A DNA stretch of 64,000 bases from Umbelopsis isabellina (Eukaryota; Mucoromycota; Umbelopsidomycetes; Umbelopsidales; Umbelopsidaceae). Below, piece after piece: positions 11,968-22,329 of this stretch. The DNA lies in the NCBI GenBank assembly GCA_016758905.1, contig JAEPQZ010000009.1, positions 434,001 to 498,000 on the forward strand, written 5' to 3'. The notes below the pieces were generated by a model that was not told the origin of the DNA, did not search any database, and worked only from the letters and a program-made list of their open reading frames with translations. Positions within the stretch are counted from its first letter, which is position 1. Each line of letters starts with the position of its first letter. The position numbers and the translations under genes were made by a program.

Positions 11968-12660
11968 CTACATTTTTGATTGTTGTTTGCTACGGGAGTC
12001 AGCTACGGTGCCCTCAAATGTTTGCTTAGCGATATCAGTATCACTAAATCGCTCGAACCATTTCCATAGATGGGGACTTTCGAATTTAATAAGTTCGCGT
12101 TCAGGCAAAGAAGCCAGATCCGCGAAAATAGGAAACATGAACAGGTCTGCCCAAGTAATGGAGGAGCCACACAACCAGGATTTTCCGACGCTTGCACTGG
12201 AAGCAAGGTGACTTTCGATGGCACCTAACACCACTCGCGCACGTTCAAGCTGACTTTCAAGATTGTTTGTTATTTCCGTTTCGGATTTGCCTTGACTTTC
12301 CATAGACTGGCGGGGTTTGCTGACTGCAATAATCAGTTCCCGGAAGGCATAATCGCCTGCAATACTAATCCACTGATCGACAAAGAGCTGCTCATTGAGC
12401 GTATTTGGCGTAAGTGACTGACCTTGAGTCTGATTGCCTTGTTGAAGGTGATCAATATAACGCTTCATTGCCAAAGTCTCTATGAGTTTGACATCGCCGT
12501 CGATTAAGGTGGGAATCTTGCCAAATGCATTGTATTTGTAAGCAGTCTCGGTGTGTGGCAAGGTTTCTAGTAGCTCATAAGGGATGTTCAAATACTCCAG
12601 AGCAAGCCGAATGGTTCGGGTAAACGTTGAGATTTTTGCACCAACAACTTTCAGGGTCAT
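11968..12660 (-). CDS. glutathione S-transferase, 230 aa
   Basis: Intronless. MTLKVVGAKISTFTRTIRLA begins a thioredoxin-like domain with a Ser/Thr-rich active-site turn, and FGKIPTLIDGDVKLIETLAM gives the cis-Pro and the glutathione-binding Glu-Thr (usually Glu-Ser) pair. The helical C-terminal domain runs from about residue 90 and includes SSITWADLFMFPIFADL, the usual N-capping box region with Asp. The enzyme conjugates glutathione to electrophiles or reduces peroxides in the cytosol. The length fits the family. Class is uncertain; it resembles fungal GTT or phi/theta-like enzymes. Lack of introns contrasts with most neighbours. Confidence 0.9.
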   Translation of the reverse strand: MTLKVVGAKISTFTRTIRLALEYLNIPYELLETLPHTETAYKYNAFGKIPTLIDGDVKLIETLAMKRYIDHLQQGNQTQGQSLTPNTLNEQLFVDQWISIAGDYAFRELIIAVSKPRQSMESQGKSETEITNNLESQLERARVVLGAIESHLASSASVGKSWLCGSSITWADLFMFPIFADLASLPERELIKFESPHLWKWFERFSDTDIAKQTFEGTVADSRSKQQSKM

Positions 12661-13183
12661 CGTTGTTGAATAAAGGAGTAACGCAAAGTATGGCCCTCGT
12701 CCTCAGTATAAATTTTGGCGGGGATTACGAGTTAGCGTGAGTATGGAAGAAATATGTCTCTAATGAAATGGACATTACACTGCTCTGACGTTGTTCTCAG
12801 CTGAGCAACTCATACATATATTGTCAATCCAATTCAGTAGAAAATTCAAACTAAATCCTAGATACATTTCATACTGAAACCGACAACGATTTCATTGAGA
12901 TATGCCATATCAATGTATGTTACCAAATGGCCGAGAATTATGAGGGGATCCTTCACGACATTCCAGCGCACAACTTCAACAAGTAACTCCACACCTTTAT
13001 TCTCTATGTCAGTACTGCAGGCTTGTAATCAGTATTCAAAAGACTCGTTTATTTTCCTTTCGGATTGAGGACATGAAATCGAAATTGAGTATGTACAGTC
13101 GCGGTTGCCCCGGAGAATGATGTAGGATACCATTTAAAACAGCTATCTTAAAGTGATCAAATCCGTTAATTGAAAAAGACTAT
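12661..13183. other. intergenic between GST and E2 genes
   Basis: 523 nt holding the GST promoter and the 3' flank of the E2 gene. I see no gene or repeat. Confidence 0.5.
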
Positions 13184-13945
13184 TTAAGCGGTGGCATACT
13201 GCGTAACAAGAGTCGTTAGAAATGGAAACATGGCGTGATAAAGCAACAACGCTTACCTTCTTCACATATTCCTTCGCAGTTTTGTTAAACTTTGCTCTGT
13301 TTGTGGTATATACCTCTCCAACTGAAGCTACCAAAGCATCCTCCGGATTCGGATTCTCTAGCAAAGATACGATTGCATTCAGAACTATGATACAGAGCAT
13401 GATTTAATGTGAATGTGCGTCTGGCTTTTCAGGTATGCTATATCACATACCTTGATGTAATTTAGTGGCCGGTTTCCAAACATCATTTTTCAGCAACGAG
13501 ACACAGATTGAACCATCATCGTCGATGTTTGGATGATATATCTTGGTGATAAATTTGACTACTGGCGGTTTGAAAGGGTAATCCGCGGAAAAGACTATAT
13601 CTAGCTTGAACACCCCTCCTTTGTAACAGCTGTTGGGCTAGGAAATGGAATATCAGTACTAAGACTACAGTGAATGATTACCTAGTCACTATACTCACCG
13701 GCCCGGCGATTGTTCCTAGAGACAAAGTTGAATTAGACTACGCACACTGCAACAGCTCAATTTTAAGGCAGAATGTACCTTGCCAGTGAAATAGGTCTTC
13801 TTCGATAGGTCCAGCACTAATCCCAGGTTGAGGATTCTTGTTCAGCTCAGCTAGTTCCTAATATGTGCACAAGCATAAGCATTTGACTACTCAAATCTGA
13901 TGTATTCGATGAAAAGGTTACCTTTTGAATGCGTTTGAGAGCCAT
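13184..13945 (-). CDS. ubiquitin-conjugating enzyme E2, UBC4/UBE2D-like, 149 aa
   Basis: Six exons (13945-13922, 13857-13779, 13715-13699, 13637-13451, 13384-13257, 13198-13184), including a 17-nt third exon. MALKRIQKELAELNKNPQPG opens the UBC fold; YKGGVFKLDIVFSADYPFKP, the HPN motif in KIYHPNIDDDGSICVSLL with the catalytic Cys in GSIC, and NPNPEDALVASVGEVYTTNR follow, ending KKYATA. The family takes activated ubiquitin from E1 and hands it to substrates with an E3. Length matches UBC4/5. Several positions differ from textbook UBC4 (DVWKPATKLHQ where SQWSPALTISK is usual), so it may be a paralog with a separate role. An in-frame ATG upstream at 14068 is not supported because the conserved protein starts at 13945. 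Confidence 0.92.
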
Positions 13946-14462
13946 GCTGCAATTTTCGTTCTGCAATGCTACATTGCTTGTTATTTGGCTCGCAGCCCTA
14001 AATTTTAATTTAAGGCTTATGACGTAGAAATTTGTTTCTTCGGCATGAATGACATTGTTGATTTTCATGCTGGATCAAATACAATTGAGGAGTATACAGT
14101 AGTCAAAAAGTATGTGGGGCAAATTGTCTTGCAAAGTATTCACTCATCGAGAAAAATAGATTAATGCTGTATTATTGTCTGTTTTTTATCAAATATGTAC
14201 ATGAGCTTGCTGGTTATCCTTTTTGTTTGGCAAAGGAACGCTAAGCGAAAAAATCGATATCTTTGTTTTTCTTATGTTGATATGAACGTTTTTATTCATT
14301 ATGGAGAATATCAACGTCTTGACAAATGAACTGTACATGAAAATGAATGGCTGTTGGAAGGTAAAAATGCAATACGATAGAGAATAAATGATTTTGGGAA
14401 ATCAGCTCGAGTAATGGGGAACAATGAAACAACTTCTAAAATTTATAAAGCAACATATGAAA
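13946..14462. other. intergenic between E2 and SSF1 genes
   Basis: 517 nt containing the E2 promoter and the 3' end of the SSF1-like gene. No gene recognised. Confidence 0.5.
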
Positions 14463-15902
14463 TCACTCTTCCATTTCGTCAAGATCATCAATGCCTTCAC
14501 TCTCATCTTCTTCGCCACTTTCATCGCTACTTCCAATAGTTGCATCATTCTCTTGCTCCATTTGAGCACTATCATCCTCGTTATCGTTCTGAGCATCCTT
14601 AGAAGCACCGCCTGTACGAAGTCGATGTTCTTCCTTCTCCTTTTGCTTTCTCTTGACATTCTCTTCTTGTTGAGCTCTACGGTCAGCCGTAAGCTTTTGC
14701 TTCTGCTGCCGTCTCTTTGAAAGCTCCTTAACTTCAGTAGCAGATTTCTCGACTGTAAAATGCAAATATTAGCTTAGCAAAGCCATACATCATAACAACA
14801 TATCTACTATCAATACAATATACTTACCGAAATGATGGTAAAGAACTTCGCCGCCACATAGGCCGTTTTCAACCTTGGTCAAGGTAAGCTGCATTCTGGG
14901 ACCAATCTCATGCAATCGGATAGCACGCTGCTCACTTTGTTTGTTTCCACGGCCGACATAATTCTGGCCGAGTGTGACAGTAGAATCTGGACCATCTTCA
15001 ACATCTGACTCAGATACAACTGCCTCGCGAAGCACATATTCACTAATGTCTTCAAAGTCTGCCAAATTAGGTACGTCGGTCGTAATGATCTTTTTGACCG
15101 ACTTGGATACGCCAATAGGTTTGACGCCAATGGAATAATGTCGGAAATCGATCATGTTGGTATCACTGTTGTAGTTCAAAAGTACTACTCTTCTAGCGTC
15201 AGCTAATTGCATCTATCAATCGGCCAAAGATCAATACGCGAGTATAAGTTATGATGAAGTAACGGCCAGTACTTACAGTCTGCACATTGATAGATGGAAA
15301 CATATTTTGAAACATAGTTGTCATAAGCTTGAATTGCTTTCCTTCCTGGTTGAAATTGTTCAAAACCAGTAAAGGGCTTGTCAAAAATTCAACGCCAGGA
15401 CTTTTAGGGTTCCGTTGCAACGAAAGCACATCCTTAGACAAGGCATATTGCTCGACTTTGAAAGTCAGAGTTGGACCACGAGGAACACGGGCAATGCGCA
15501 TGTTGGTGCCTTTCTCAGTGCGACTGAAAACTAAAAAGTGCGACACACCAAGCTGCCCAGCAACCATAACGAAATCACGAAGACGGTTGGTTTTTCTCTC
15601 CTATATGATTTTGTTAATTCACTTCGACAGTATGATGTGTATCGAGGACAATAACCTACTCTAAGGTTTGATGCTGTGTTGGGTTCCATCATTCTTCTCA
15701 CATCCTTCACCAAAGCTGTAACTGATCTACCCACTGCTCCAGATCTCATTACAAAACTTTTAGGTGCCTTTTTGCTAGGATCTGCTTCGAGCTCTTCGGC
15801 TCGCACATGAGTTCTGGTCTTTTTCTGTATTCAATAGGGATAAGCAAGTTTGTATAGAGCGAATTATGAGCAAAAACAACGGCTTACCCTTTTCTGGCCC
15901 AT
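14463..15902 (-). CDS. SSF1: ribosome biogenesis factor SSF1/Peter Pan, Brix domain
   Basis: Five exons (15902-15888, 15824-15660, 15600-15277, 15212-14828, 14752-14463) give 392 aa. The start is a 15-nt exon, MGQKR, joined to KKTRTHVRAEE, matching the basic N-terminus of the family. The Brix domain spans about residues 25-285: KSFVMRSGAVGRSVTALVKD, NRLRDFVMVAGQLGVSHFLV, RGPTLTFKVEQYALSKD and, near its end, RAIRLHEIGPRMQLTLTKVE, the conserved RNA-binding signature. The tail is Lys/Arg-rich and then strongly acidic. SSF1/PPAN binds pre-rRNA in the nucleolus and is needed for 27S processing to the large subunit. Assignment rests on these motifs and is firm. Confidence 0.92.
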
Positions 15903-16621
15903 TTGAATCGTATAATAAGCCCAACAAAGAAAAAAAAAAGGTTGACCCATATGCTGTGCTTAAAAAATCGGTCACATAGCAGTCATGACTAAATTTTGCG
16001 GCGTCTGCAAAATTGAGAGTACCAGAGAGGAGGAGTTTAATTTAATTCGGCTACACTACACAGAACCCTTTGTAGACTTGAGACTTTGACGAAGATTTTG
16101 ATAAGGAAAGTAATGGTTTAAAGCATTTGAGCCCTTTTTGGCTATTTTTGTAGCTCGAGGCCCCCATTCGCAGAACAAATGAATCATGCCTTTGACACTC
16201 TCCTAAACAAATCCAAACGATAAATTAATTTCCATAACTTAAAGAGTCAGTACATCTTTTCGCCACTGAACAATTCATACTTCATGATTACAATGCAGTG
16301 TAGAAATAAAAGCTGGAATATACTAATCTATCAATATTAATATTTTTTACATTTATAAATTTTTTATAACGATTTTATAATATATATTAATATATATTTT
16401 TATATATATTAATTTTACAAAATGTATATTGTAGCTAAACTTTTTATTTATCAACATTATTTAACTAAATCTATAATTGCTTTAAATTTGAAAAAAATAA
16501 CTACATAATTTTAGAAATATTTATATGCTATAATAAAGCTCGATTGCATTAACATAAAGCCTGTCACATCGATGTTTCGAAGTTTCACTTCTTTACCCTC
16601 TTCCTATCGAATAAATTAATC
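15903..16621. other. intergenic with very AT-rich block
   Basis: Divergent spacer between the SSF1-like gene and the small basic protein gene. Positions about 16320-16520 are almost pure A/T with TATATTAATATATA-type runs. No gene or RNA seen. Confidence 0.5.
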
Positions 16622-17050
16622 ATGCCCGGCTTTAAGGAATCTCAAACTAAAAGCAAAAAGTTTCAACCAGCATCCAGTGAAGCTGAATCCGAACCTGATT
16701 CGGTATTCACCACTGACCTCAATCAATCCCAAAAAGCATCAGATACTGAGTCTGTTGCATCCGAAGTTCCCTCTGAACCTCACCAGAAAAAAAGAGTCAG
16801 ACGTGGCCATAAGAGCAAGAACAAATCCAGTAATGGCGAACCTGCTGAGCAACTTAATGATACTGTCAATGGAGTTGTCGATAGTGTAGGCAGTACAGCT
16901 GACCAGGTTGCCAATACTGCCAATCAAGTAACCAATACTGCTAATCAAGTTACTGATACTGCTAATCAAATCACCAACAGCGCTGGAGCTATAGCAGGAG
17001 GGGGTAATGAAGATAACAAGGCTCTGAGTCTTCGATTAGACTTCAAATAA
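16622..17050 (+). CDS. small protein, tail-less paralog of the gene at 21943, 142 aa
   Basis: Starts MPGFKESQTKSKKFQPASSE, followed by an acidic Ser/Glu region, a basic KKRVRRGHKSKNKSSNGEP patch, and a run of seven-residue repeats of the type ANQVTNT (residues about 95-120). It ends NEDNKALSLRLDFK and stops. The second gene at 21943 shares the layout and the words SEAESE, SDTESV, NKALSLRLD, but continues with a conserved amphipathic tail that this copy lacks. The tail, LEVEIEIKARIHGDLTLTL-like, is what I know from small conserved fungal proteins of unknown function. This copy may be functional in a changed form or on its way to loss. No introns are evident. Confidence 0.7.
   Translation: MPGFKESQTKSKKFQPASSEAESEPDSVFTTDLNQSQKASDTESVASEVPSEPHQKKRVRRGHKSKNKSSNGEPAEQLNDTVNGVVDSVGSTADQVANTANQVTNTANQVTDTANQITNSAGAIAGGGNEDNKALSLRLDFK
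16901..16980 (+). repeat. 21-bp tandem repeat coding for heptads
   Basis: About three and a half copies of a 21-bp unit (variants of CCAATACTGCTAATCAAGTT) translate as ANQVTNT-like heptads with Val/Ile and Ala at fixed positions, as in an amphipathic helix or short coiled coil. Copies differ at synonymous and some other sites, so the array is not brand new. Confidence 0.8.
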
Positions 17051-18530
17051 ATGTTTTCAGATCACTCCAAATATATACCGAATGTCTAAAATTCTTTCTG
17101 GATTGCCCGATGTGTATTTCCGCAGGTACTCCCCAGGATCGTGTTAGCTATTTAAATTACATGTCCAGTTGGAGGTAGTTATCGTCAGATACATCGTTAT
17201 AAACGTCTTGGGACTAGCAGGAAACTTTCGGTCATGCCACAGAACCTCGTGCTGTGGACTTTATCGTTGCTGATGTTAATCGCGAATTCCAGCCTGTATA
17301 GTGCGATGTATGTTTTTACACTGCTGGACATAAAGAAGGTATATTCGACATTGTAGCCACGGTGCAGCTCCAATTTGTTCCAATTCACAGTATAAGAAGT
17401 ACTTGACACCACTACCAAAAAAATAATATACTGCATATTTTTCAAAATAGAAGTTTAGATATTATCAGATTTTAAGAACCAAAAAACCAAAACATGACGA
17501 GACATGCAAATTTTAGCCAAATTCTTTGAAGTTTGAAAACGACATCAGGCAATCAATCCGGTAGGAAACTGACGATTGGTCACTTTTGCAGAAAGTTGCC
17601 AAAAACCTTTAAGTATTGTCCCTTGTGCCCGAACTATGGCAATTCATAAACCGTACAGAAAATGCAAAAACCTCATTCTCGACAAGTGGACTAGCAGCAG
17701 CTTATACCCCTTGTGCCATAGCATTAGATAACAGTTCCAAACTGTACCAAAAGCAACAGACGAGAATCTGCCGCACTTTGTACACACACCCCTTATTAAC
17801 ATGAGAGCAAAGAATAGTACAACTAGAGGTGAAAATTATTGTTTGAATGAGGCTATGACTAACTCTGTATTACAATATACTAAGATAAAGACTCAAATAT
17901 AGCTGAAGAGACCTAATCTTGATGCATTGATCCAAAAAACTACAAAATAAAAAAGAAATAAGAAAAATAATAAGAAACGAGACACCTCCTTTGGCTCCCA
18001 TCTTGTTACAGAAGTTAGACTACATTAGGAATCCGGCAATCAAGATCCCATTTCATCGAATCCTATCGCCCATCACTTAGAAATCCCCTACTCTCAGGAG
18101 GCAAGCTAGCTAACCACGACACACAATTGTTTGATCCACAGCATTTGAAAATTTTCAACCTTACTCAATAGATTTGGTTTGTAGCTATCTATTTACCTTG
18201 ATTTTATAGTCCTGATCTCTCATTCATATTTCAAGAAGTCATAAATATTACCACTGATCAAGTTGCAAGTATAAAATAGCGTTTGGCTGTGTCACAGGTT
18301 CGTCGATGCTTTGACACACTGCGGCAAGCTTCATATTTTGCTACCTCGGCGCAGAAAATCTATTATTAAAATCAGACTACATGTTATAAAAGTACAGTCC
18401 ATGCTATATGCTATATGCTTAAACTGCATGCCTTACTTCATAACTGGTGGCAGGTACTATCTGTTATAGTAGTGGTTCGTGCCGATTAGACACAAGTGAC
18501 AGTAAGCGATGCCTGCTTAGTCTGCAATGA
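17051..18530. other. gene-poor stretch
   Basis: About 1.5 kb of AT-rich sequence, with only the doubtful small ORF listed separately at 17197-17445. No recognisable gene, RNA or element. Confidence 0.45.
17197..17445 (-). CDS. doubtful small ORF with signal-peptide-like start, 82 aa
   Basis: MKNMQYIIFLVVVSSTSYT reads like a signal peptide with a small-residue cleavage area; the rest (ELHRGYNVEYTFFMSS and so on) is mixed and has one Cys. There is no homology I recognise and no support from neighbouring exons. It lies in a gene-poor stretch where ORFs of this size arise by chance. Kept only because the hydrophobic start is suggestive. Confidence 0.25.
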   Translation of the reverse strand: MKNMQYIIFLVVVSSTSYTVNWNKLELHRGYNVEYTFFMSSSVKTYIALYRLEFAINISNDKVHSTRFCGMTESFLLVPRRL

Positions 18531-18600
18531 TCTTCCTTAGTTCGCTACGTTACGATATCACGTGCGTCGCCATCTTCCATAGTTCGCTACGTTACAATGT
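18531..18600 (+). repeat. two tandem copies of a 42-bp repeat unit
   Basis: The core TAGTTCGCTACGTTAC occurs at about 18538 and again at 18580, a period of 42 bp, with CGTCGCCATCTTCC preceding the second copy. A third copy in the same orientation lies at 21248-21286, on the other side of the decayed gene. Confidence 0.85.
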
Positions 18601-19060
18601 CTCGTGAAGAGGCACAGCTTCGATACAACCGATATCGTTCAGTCTCATTTGAACAGACCTAAGGTCAGATAGAAGGCTAAAGCAGTCAGCCATGTTCGGA
18701 AGCTCTCTGAATTGACGTACCCATATATGCGTCATAGTCACAACCGTAAATTGTTGTGGCTATAGGATTCCACAACTGTCTTGAGTGAATTTTGACATGG
18801 CATCTGCTTGCGTATAGGCCTATTTAAAGGGGGGTACATTCATCTACACTCAGAGTTTCATAAGTTGTCAAGGGCAAGGCACTTCTTTAATATGTAACGG
18901 GTGGCATGACAAGTGAATATAAATTTCATTGCAATATTCAGAAAAATCAATACTTTAAAGTAGTGCAATAAATTAGTATTTCAATTGCTGATACGCCAAA
19001 TTCTCAAAATGGGCATTTCACTCACTATAATTGCGGTGAGTATACTGATAGTTTATGTTG

Positions 19061-21034
19061 TTACTTCATTCGCCTTTTCTCAGGAGTTGCTGTGCTAGTT
19101 GGCAAGGATTTCCTCTTGTGTACTTCATTCTCCGGGGGTCCTTGCCTAACAAAGGTATTCTTATATTGGTATAGCGGATGTTCAATGGCTGGAACACGGT
19201 TCTCCACAATGTCGATTACTTGAAGGATCAACAACTGAAAAATTTTATTCAGCGTGGCCATTCTTCTTAGCAACTCATAATGTGACAAATCGTACCTGGA
19301 TTGATATCAGCACAGAAAGCAGCGGTAAGAGCTGAGCATTGACATTTGATATTGGTTGGGGTATCATGTACTCTACAGATTTTGTCAATCGCGCAACATA
19401 TCCTTGAGGAACGTCCATGATGAGGATCTCCATGACCAGCTCTAATGCAAATTGTCTTGTCAATTCGCAATGTTTTTAAACCAATGAATTACCCCAATAC
19501 TACCTGAATGGATAAACCGTATTGTTCTTAGCTTAACGACTCGATCTTCCTCATGCTGACACAAAGCGACAAGGTTGTTGATCATATCTTTAAGTATTTT
19601 GGGTGCCTTCAAACCACTTTCGATCATCTTTTTACTCCCTCTCGGACCTTCATATTTCGATCCGGCTTCGGCGCAACCATATTCTACCTTGCCTTTTTGC
19701 AATAGCAAATCACCATGCCTACCCATCACCTCCAAAGCCAGACACTTTGGCAAACAGCCTATCAATCATGGACCAAATATGCAATTGGTACCATTGCTCA
19801 TTATGAGGTGTCTTAAGATGACCAAAGTCGTATTCGTTGATCCTATATCTCAGAGTTAGTTCTACACCACGTCAGTGAACGTATGTACATGACATGAATT
19901 AATATACATTAAATACATGGTACCAAATATCCAGTTGGAGTCATAATCAGTCTCTCGGTTGTAAAGTTCAGTCCACGGGAATTGTAGTTGTTCTCGTAGT
20001 TTGGTGGCTGTTTTCTGATAATTCTATTCAAGAACAGGTCAAAAAGAGGTCAAGAACAGGCCAAGAACAGGTCAATAAATCTTCATGTGATTAAAAGTGG
20101 AAGCTCCTACTTACTCCCTTTAAAGTCTGCAAGTATGTATTGACATGCTTAGGAATATCTGGGATGGTCAGAGCATTGTGTGATTGAATTTCCTTGATGT
20201 CTGCTCTTGAGAAGTGTCCTTGACGAATGTAACTCGCATCGCTAACATCCAGTATCCACGAGTGGCATAGACTCGGATCTTGGGTTAAATAGCTCATTGT
20301 AAAATAATGCTGAACATGTTTGACAGATACTTACTGCTCATAATTACATTTTTTTGCCAAATTTGTACAGTTCGTCCTCAACAACCTTGCCTGAGGAGAG
20401 AACCCACTTTTCATTCTGAGTCATTCTTTTGAAAGCAGCGTCGAATTTGTTAACAAATCATTGATGTTGCTTTCGCTCGAGGTTGAAGATGTTACACTGA
20501 GTCGTGAAGGTGTTGAATTGAGTCGTGAACTTTGAAGCACAGCTTCCAAGTCGTCCGCGTTCGCTGCCTCTGATGCACTTTCTTCCTCTGATGTACTTTT
20601 TTCCTTTGATACAGAATGAGCATGAGTTTTGCTAGTTTCGGTGAAAATGACAGCTATTGAAGCAAGTTGTCAACAGAAGAAGCTTACAGAGTAACAGTAG
20701 ACTTACAACGTCCAGTTATCTTACCATGTTCATTTGCCAAATGAATTCGATAAACATCCATGTCTTCAATCAAAAACTGACAACCGAGAAAGATGCATTC
20801 ATTGCTGTTTCGTATAGCCTTTGGCCCAGGTGCATCCGCAGGAGTGACGATGGTTATCATTCGACATAAGTACTGAGTATCTTGATAAGCATTTATTCAT
20901 CTGGTTATCCAATGGAGATACATACAGTGGACATCTTTCAGGTGTCGTTTCAGAGCTTTCCTGGTCTTCAATTTCCTATGCGACCGGCACCCAGCCACAA
21001 AACATTTGAATAAATGCGTGCTTTCGCTGGTCAT
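19061..21034 (-). pseudogene. decayed C2H2-finger gene of a Mucoromycota-restricted protein family
   Basis: Minus-strand remains of a multi-exon gene. It begins near 21034 with MTSESTHLFKCF and a classical finger (C-x4-C-x12-H-x4-H, ending ALKRHLKDVH). Downstream come FLIEDMDVYRIHLANEHG, a Ser/Glu-rich linker, EKWVLSSGKVVEDELYKFGK, CHSWILDVSD, HNEQWYQLHIWSMIDRLF, ALEVMGRHGDLLLQKGKVEY followed by GCAEAGSKYEGPRGSKK and GLKAPKILKDM, then LIMDVPQGYVARLTKSVEYM and a basic tail ending at 19061. I recall this motif order from expanded families of uncharacterised Mucorales proteins. Reading frame is lost in at least two places, so this copy looks inactive. Function is unknown; the conserved Glu/Gly/Lys run might be catalytic, but that is speculation. 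Confidence 0.65.
20028..20075 (+). repeat. short tandem repeat CAAGAACAGGTC
   Basis: About four imperfect copies of an 11-12 bp unit (CAAGAACAGGTC and variants) inside an intron of the decayed gene. It looks like a minisatellite with no sign of function. Confidence 0.75.
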
Positions 21035-21942
21035 GGTTTTGAAGCAGTGGGCTGAAAACGAATAGACAAGAAGTAGCAACATGTTACGAGAGTGACGAGT
21101 AGTAATTTATTCGAAAATTGAGGAGAAGGGCAAGTGGGTTAAGTATAGTAATTTACATTGAGGATTTCATAGAGAACGGGGTGTGATTGGCCAAAAAAAC
21201 GAGCCATTGACCTTTGCAGGTAGTGGGTTGAATACAACCTCTTAGAAGCGTCGCCATCTTCCACAGTTCGCTACGTTACGATATTTCGGTGGTCGCCTAC
21301 ATTGATTCCTTCCACTTTGCTACTGACACAAGTCCAATGATTTTATTGCAAGCAAAAAATGCCCTCTCTAGAAATCACGCGTGTTTGAGACAGTGAATCA
21401 TATCTAAAGAGGGGAAATTGTTTCTGAGACTATATATCATGGCGATTTTGCAAAGAAACAAGGTAAAGGTAGCAAAACTGAGAGTCAGTGAGAAATTGTC
21501 GGTACTTGAGCTCGTGGACAATAACTTAGAGGTGCCAGCTCTGTCTTATTTAACGCCACTGATAGGTTTATAGTTTGTTAATGGAGCAATTCTGATTATT
21601 CACGGTAAAACCTTCCTCGTCATCGTACAACTCAATATGTGTTACATTCGCCAAGAAATTCCAAAATTGTGGATTGAGCAATGGCAATGTATGACAAGCA
21701 AACGGCGTCCAAATGTTGATTAGACACTAATTCTGGTGATGCCAATATTTGATTATGTTAGTACGCTTTAGTTTGGCTGAAAAGGGAGTCAAAAAATATT
21801 GAAAGCCCTCAAAAGATAAATTGAGCGGTGACGACGGTGGATGATGTCTGAGCCCAGAACCCGTGGAAATGATGGCATCAATTATAAGCAGCTTTTTCTT
21901 TTTTCAACTTCTTTACTTCTTCCTTTCTTGAACTAGATAATC
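21035..21942. other. intergenic right of the decayed gene
   Basis: Apart from the repeat copy at 21248-21286 I see no gene. The last 60 bp form the leader of the next gene and contain ATTATAAG about 60 bp before its start. Confidence 0.5.
21248..21286 (+). repeat. third copy of the GTTCGCTACGTTAC repeat
   Basis: GCGTCGCCATCTTCC followed by CAGTTCGCTACGTTACGATAT matches the second copy at 18564-18600 almost base for base, in the same orientation. The three copies bracket the decayed gene at 19061-21034. Confidence 0.85.
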
Positions 21943-22329
21943 ATGTCAACCAAGGGCGCAACTCAAAATAAAAACAAGAGATTCCAGCAACCTAGCGAAT
22001 CTGAAGCCGAGTCAGTAGCCAACACTGATATGGAGCAATCTGAAATGGGATCAGACACCGAGTCTGTTGTGTCTGAAGCCCCCTCTCAAGCTAGTCGTAG
22101 AAGAAGAAATAGACGCAAGAACAAGAGCAAGGAATCCAGCAACGGTGGCGCTGTCCAGCAGCAAGCCGATGATACTGCTAAACAAGCTGCTCAACCTGCT
22201 GAAGGAGGTGGCGGTGGTGGAGGAGGTGACAACAAAGCTTTGAGCCTTCGATTAGACTTGAACCTGGAAGTTGAGATTGAGATTAAAGCCAGAATCCATG
22301 GTGATCTTACTCTCACTCTTATGGGATAG
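21943..22329 (+). CDS. small fungal protein with conserved amphipathic C-terminal tail, 128 aa
   Basis: Intronless. MSTKGATQNKNKRFQQPSES starts an acidic Ser-rich region, followed by a basic patch (RRRRNRRKNKSKESS), a Gln/Ala stretch, a run of eight glycines, and the tail DNKALSLRLDLNLEVEIEIK ending ARIHGDLTLTLMG. The alternating hydrophobic/charged tail suggests a beta hairpin or membrane-facing amphipathic strand. I know this tail from small proteins across fungi without assigned function. It is paralogous to the gene at 16622 and both have similar pyrimidine-rich leaders ending in ATAATC or TTAATC before ATG. Role unknown. Confidence 0.8.
   Translation: MSTKGATQNKNKRFQQPSESEAESVANTDMEQSEMGSDTESVVSEAPSQASRRRRNRRKNKSKESSNGGAVQQQADDTAKQAAQPAEGGGGGGGGDNKALSLRLDLNLEVEIEIKARIHGDLTLTLMG

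Noticed and set aside
20028-20075. CRISPR-like array
   Set aside because: Units of 11-12 bp without spacers in a eukaryotic intron; a minisatellite.
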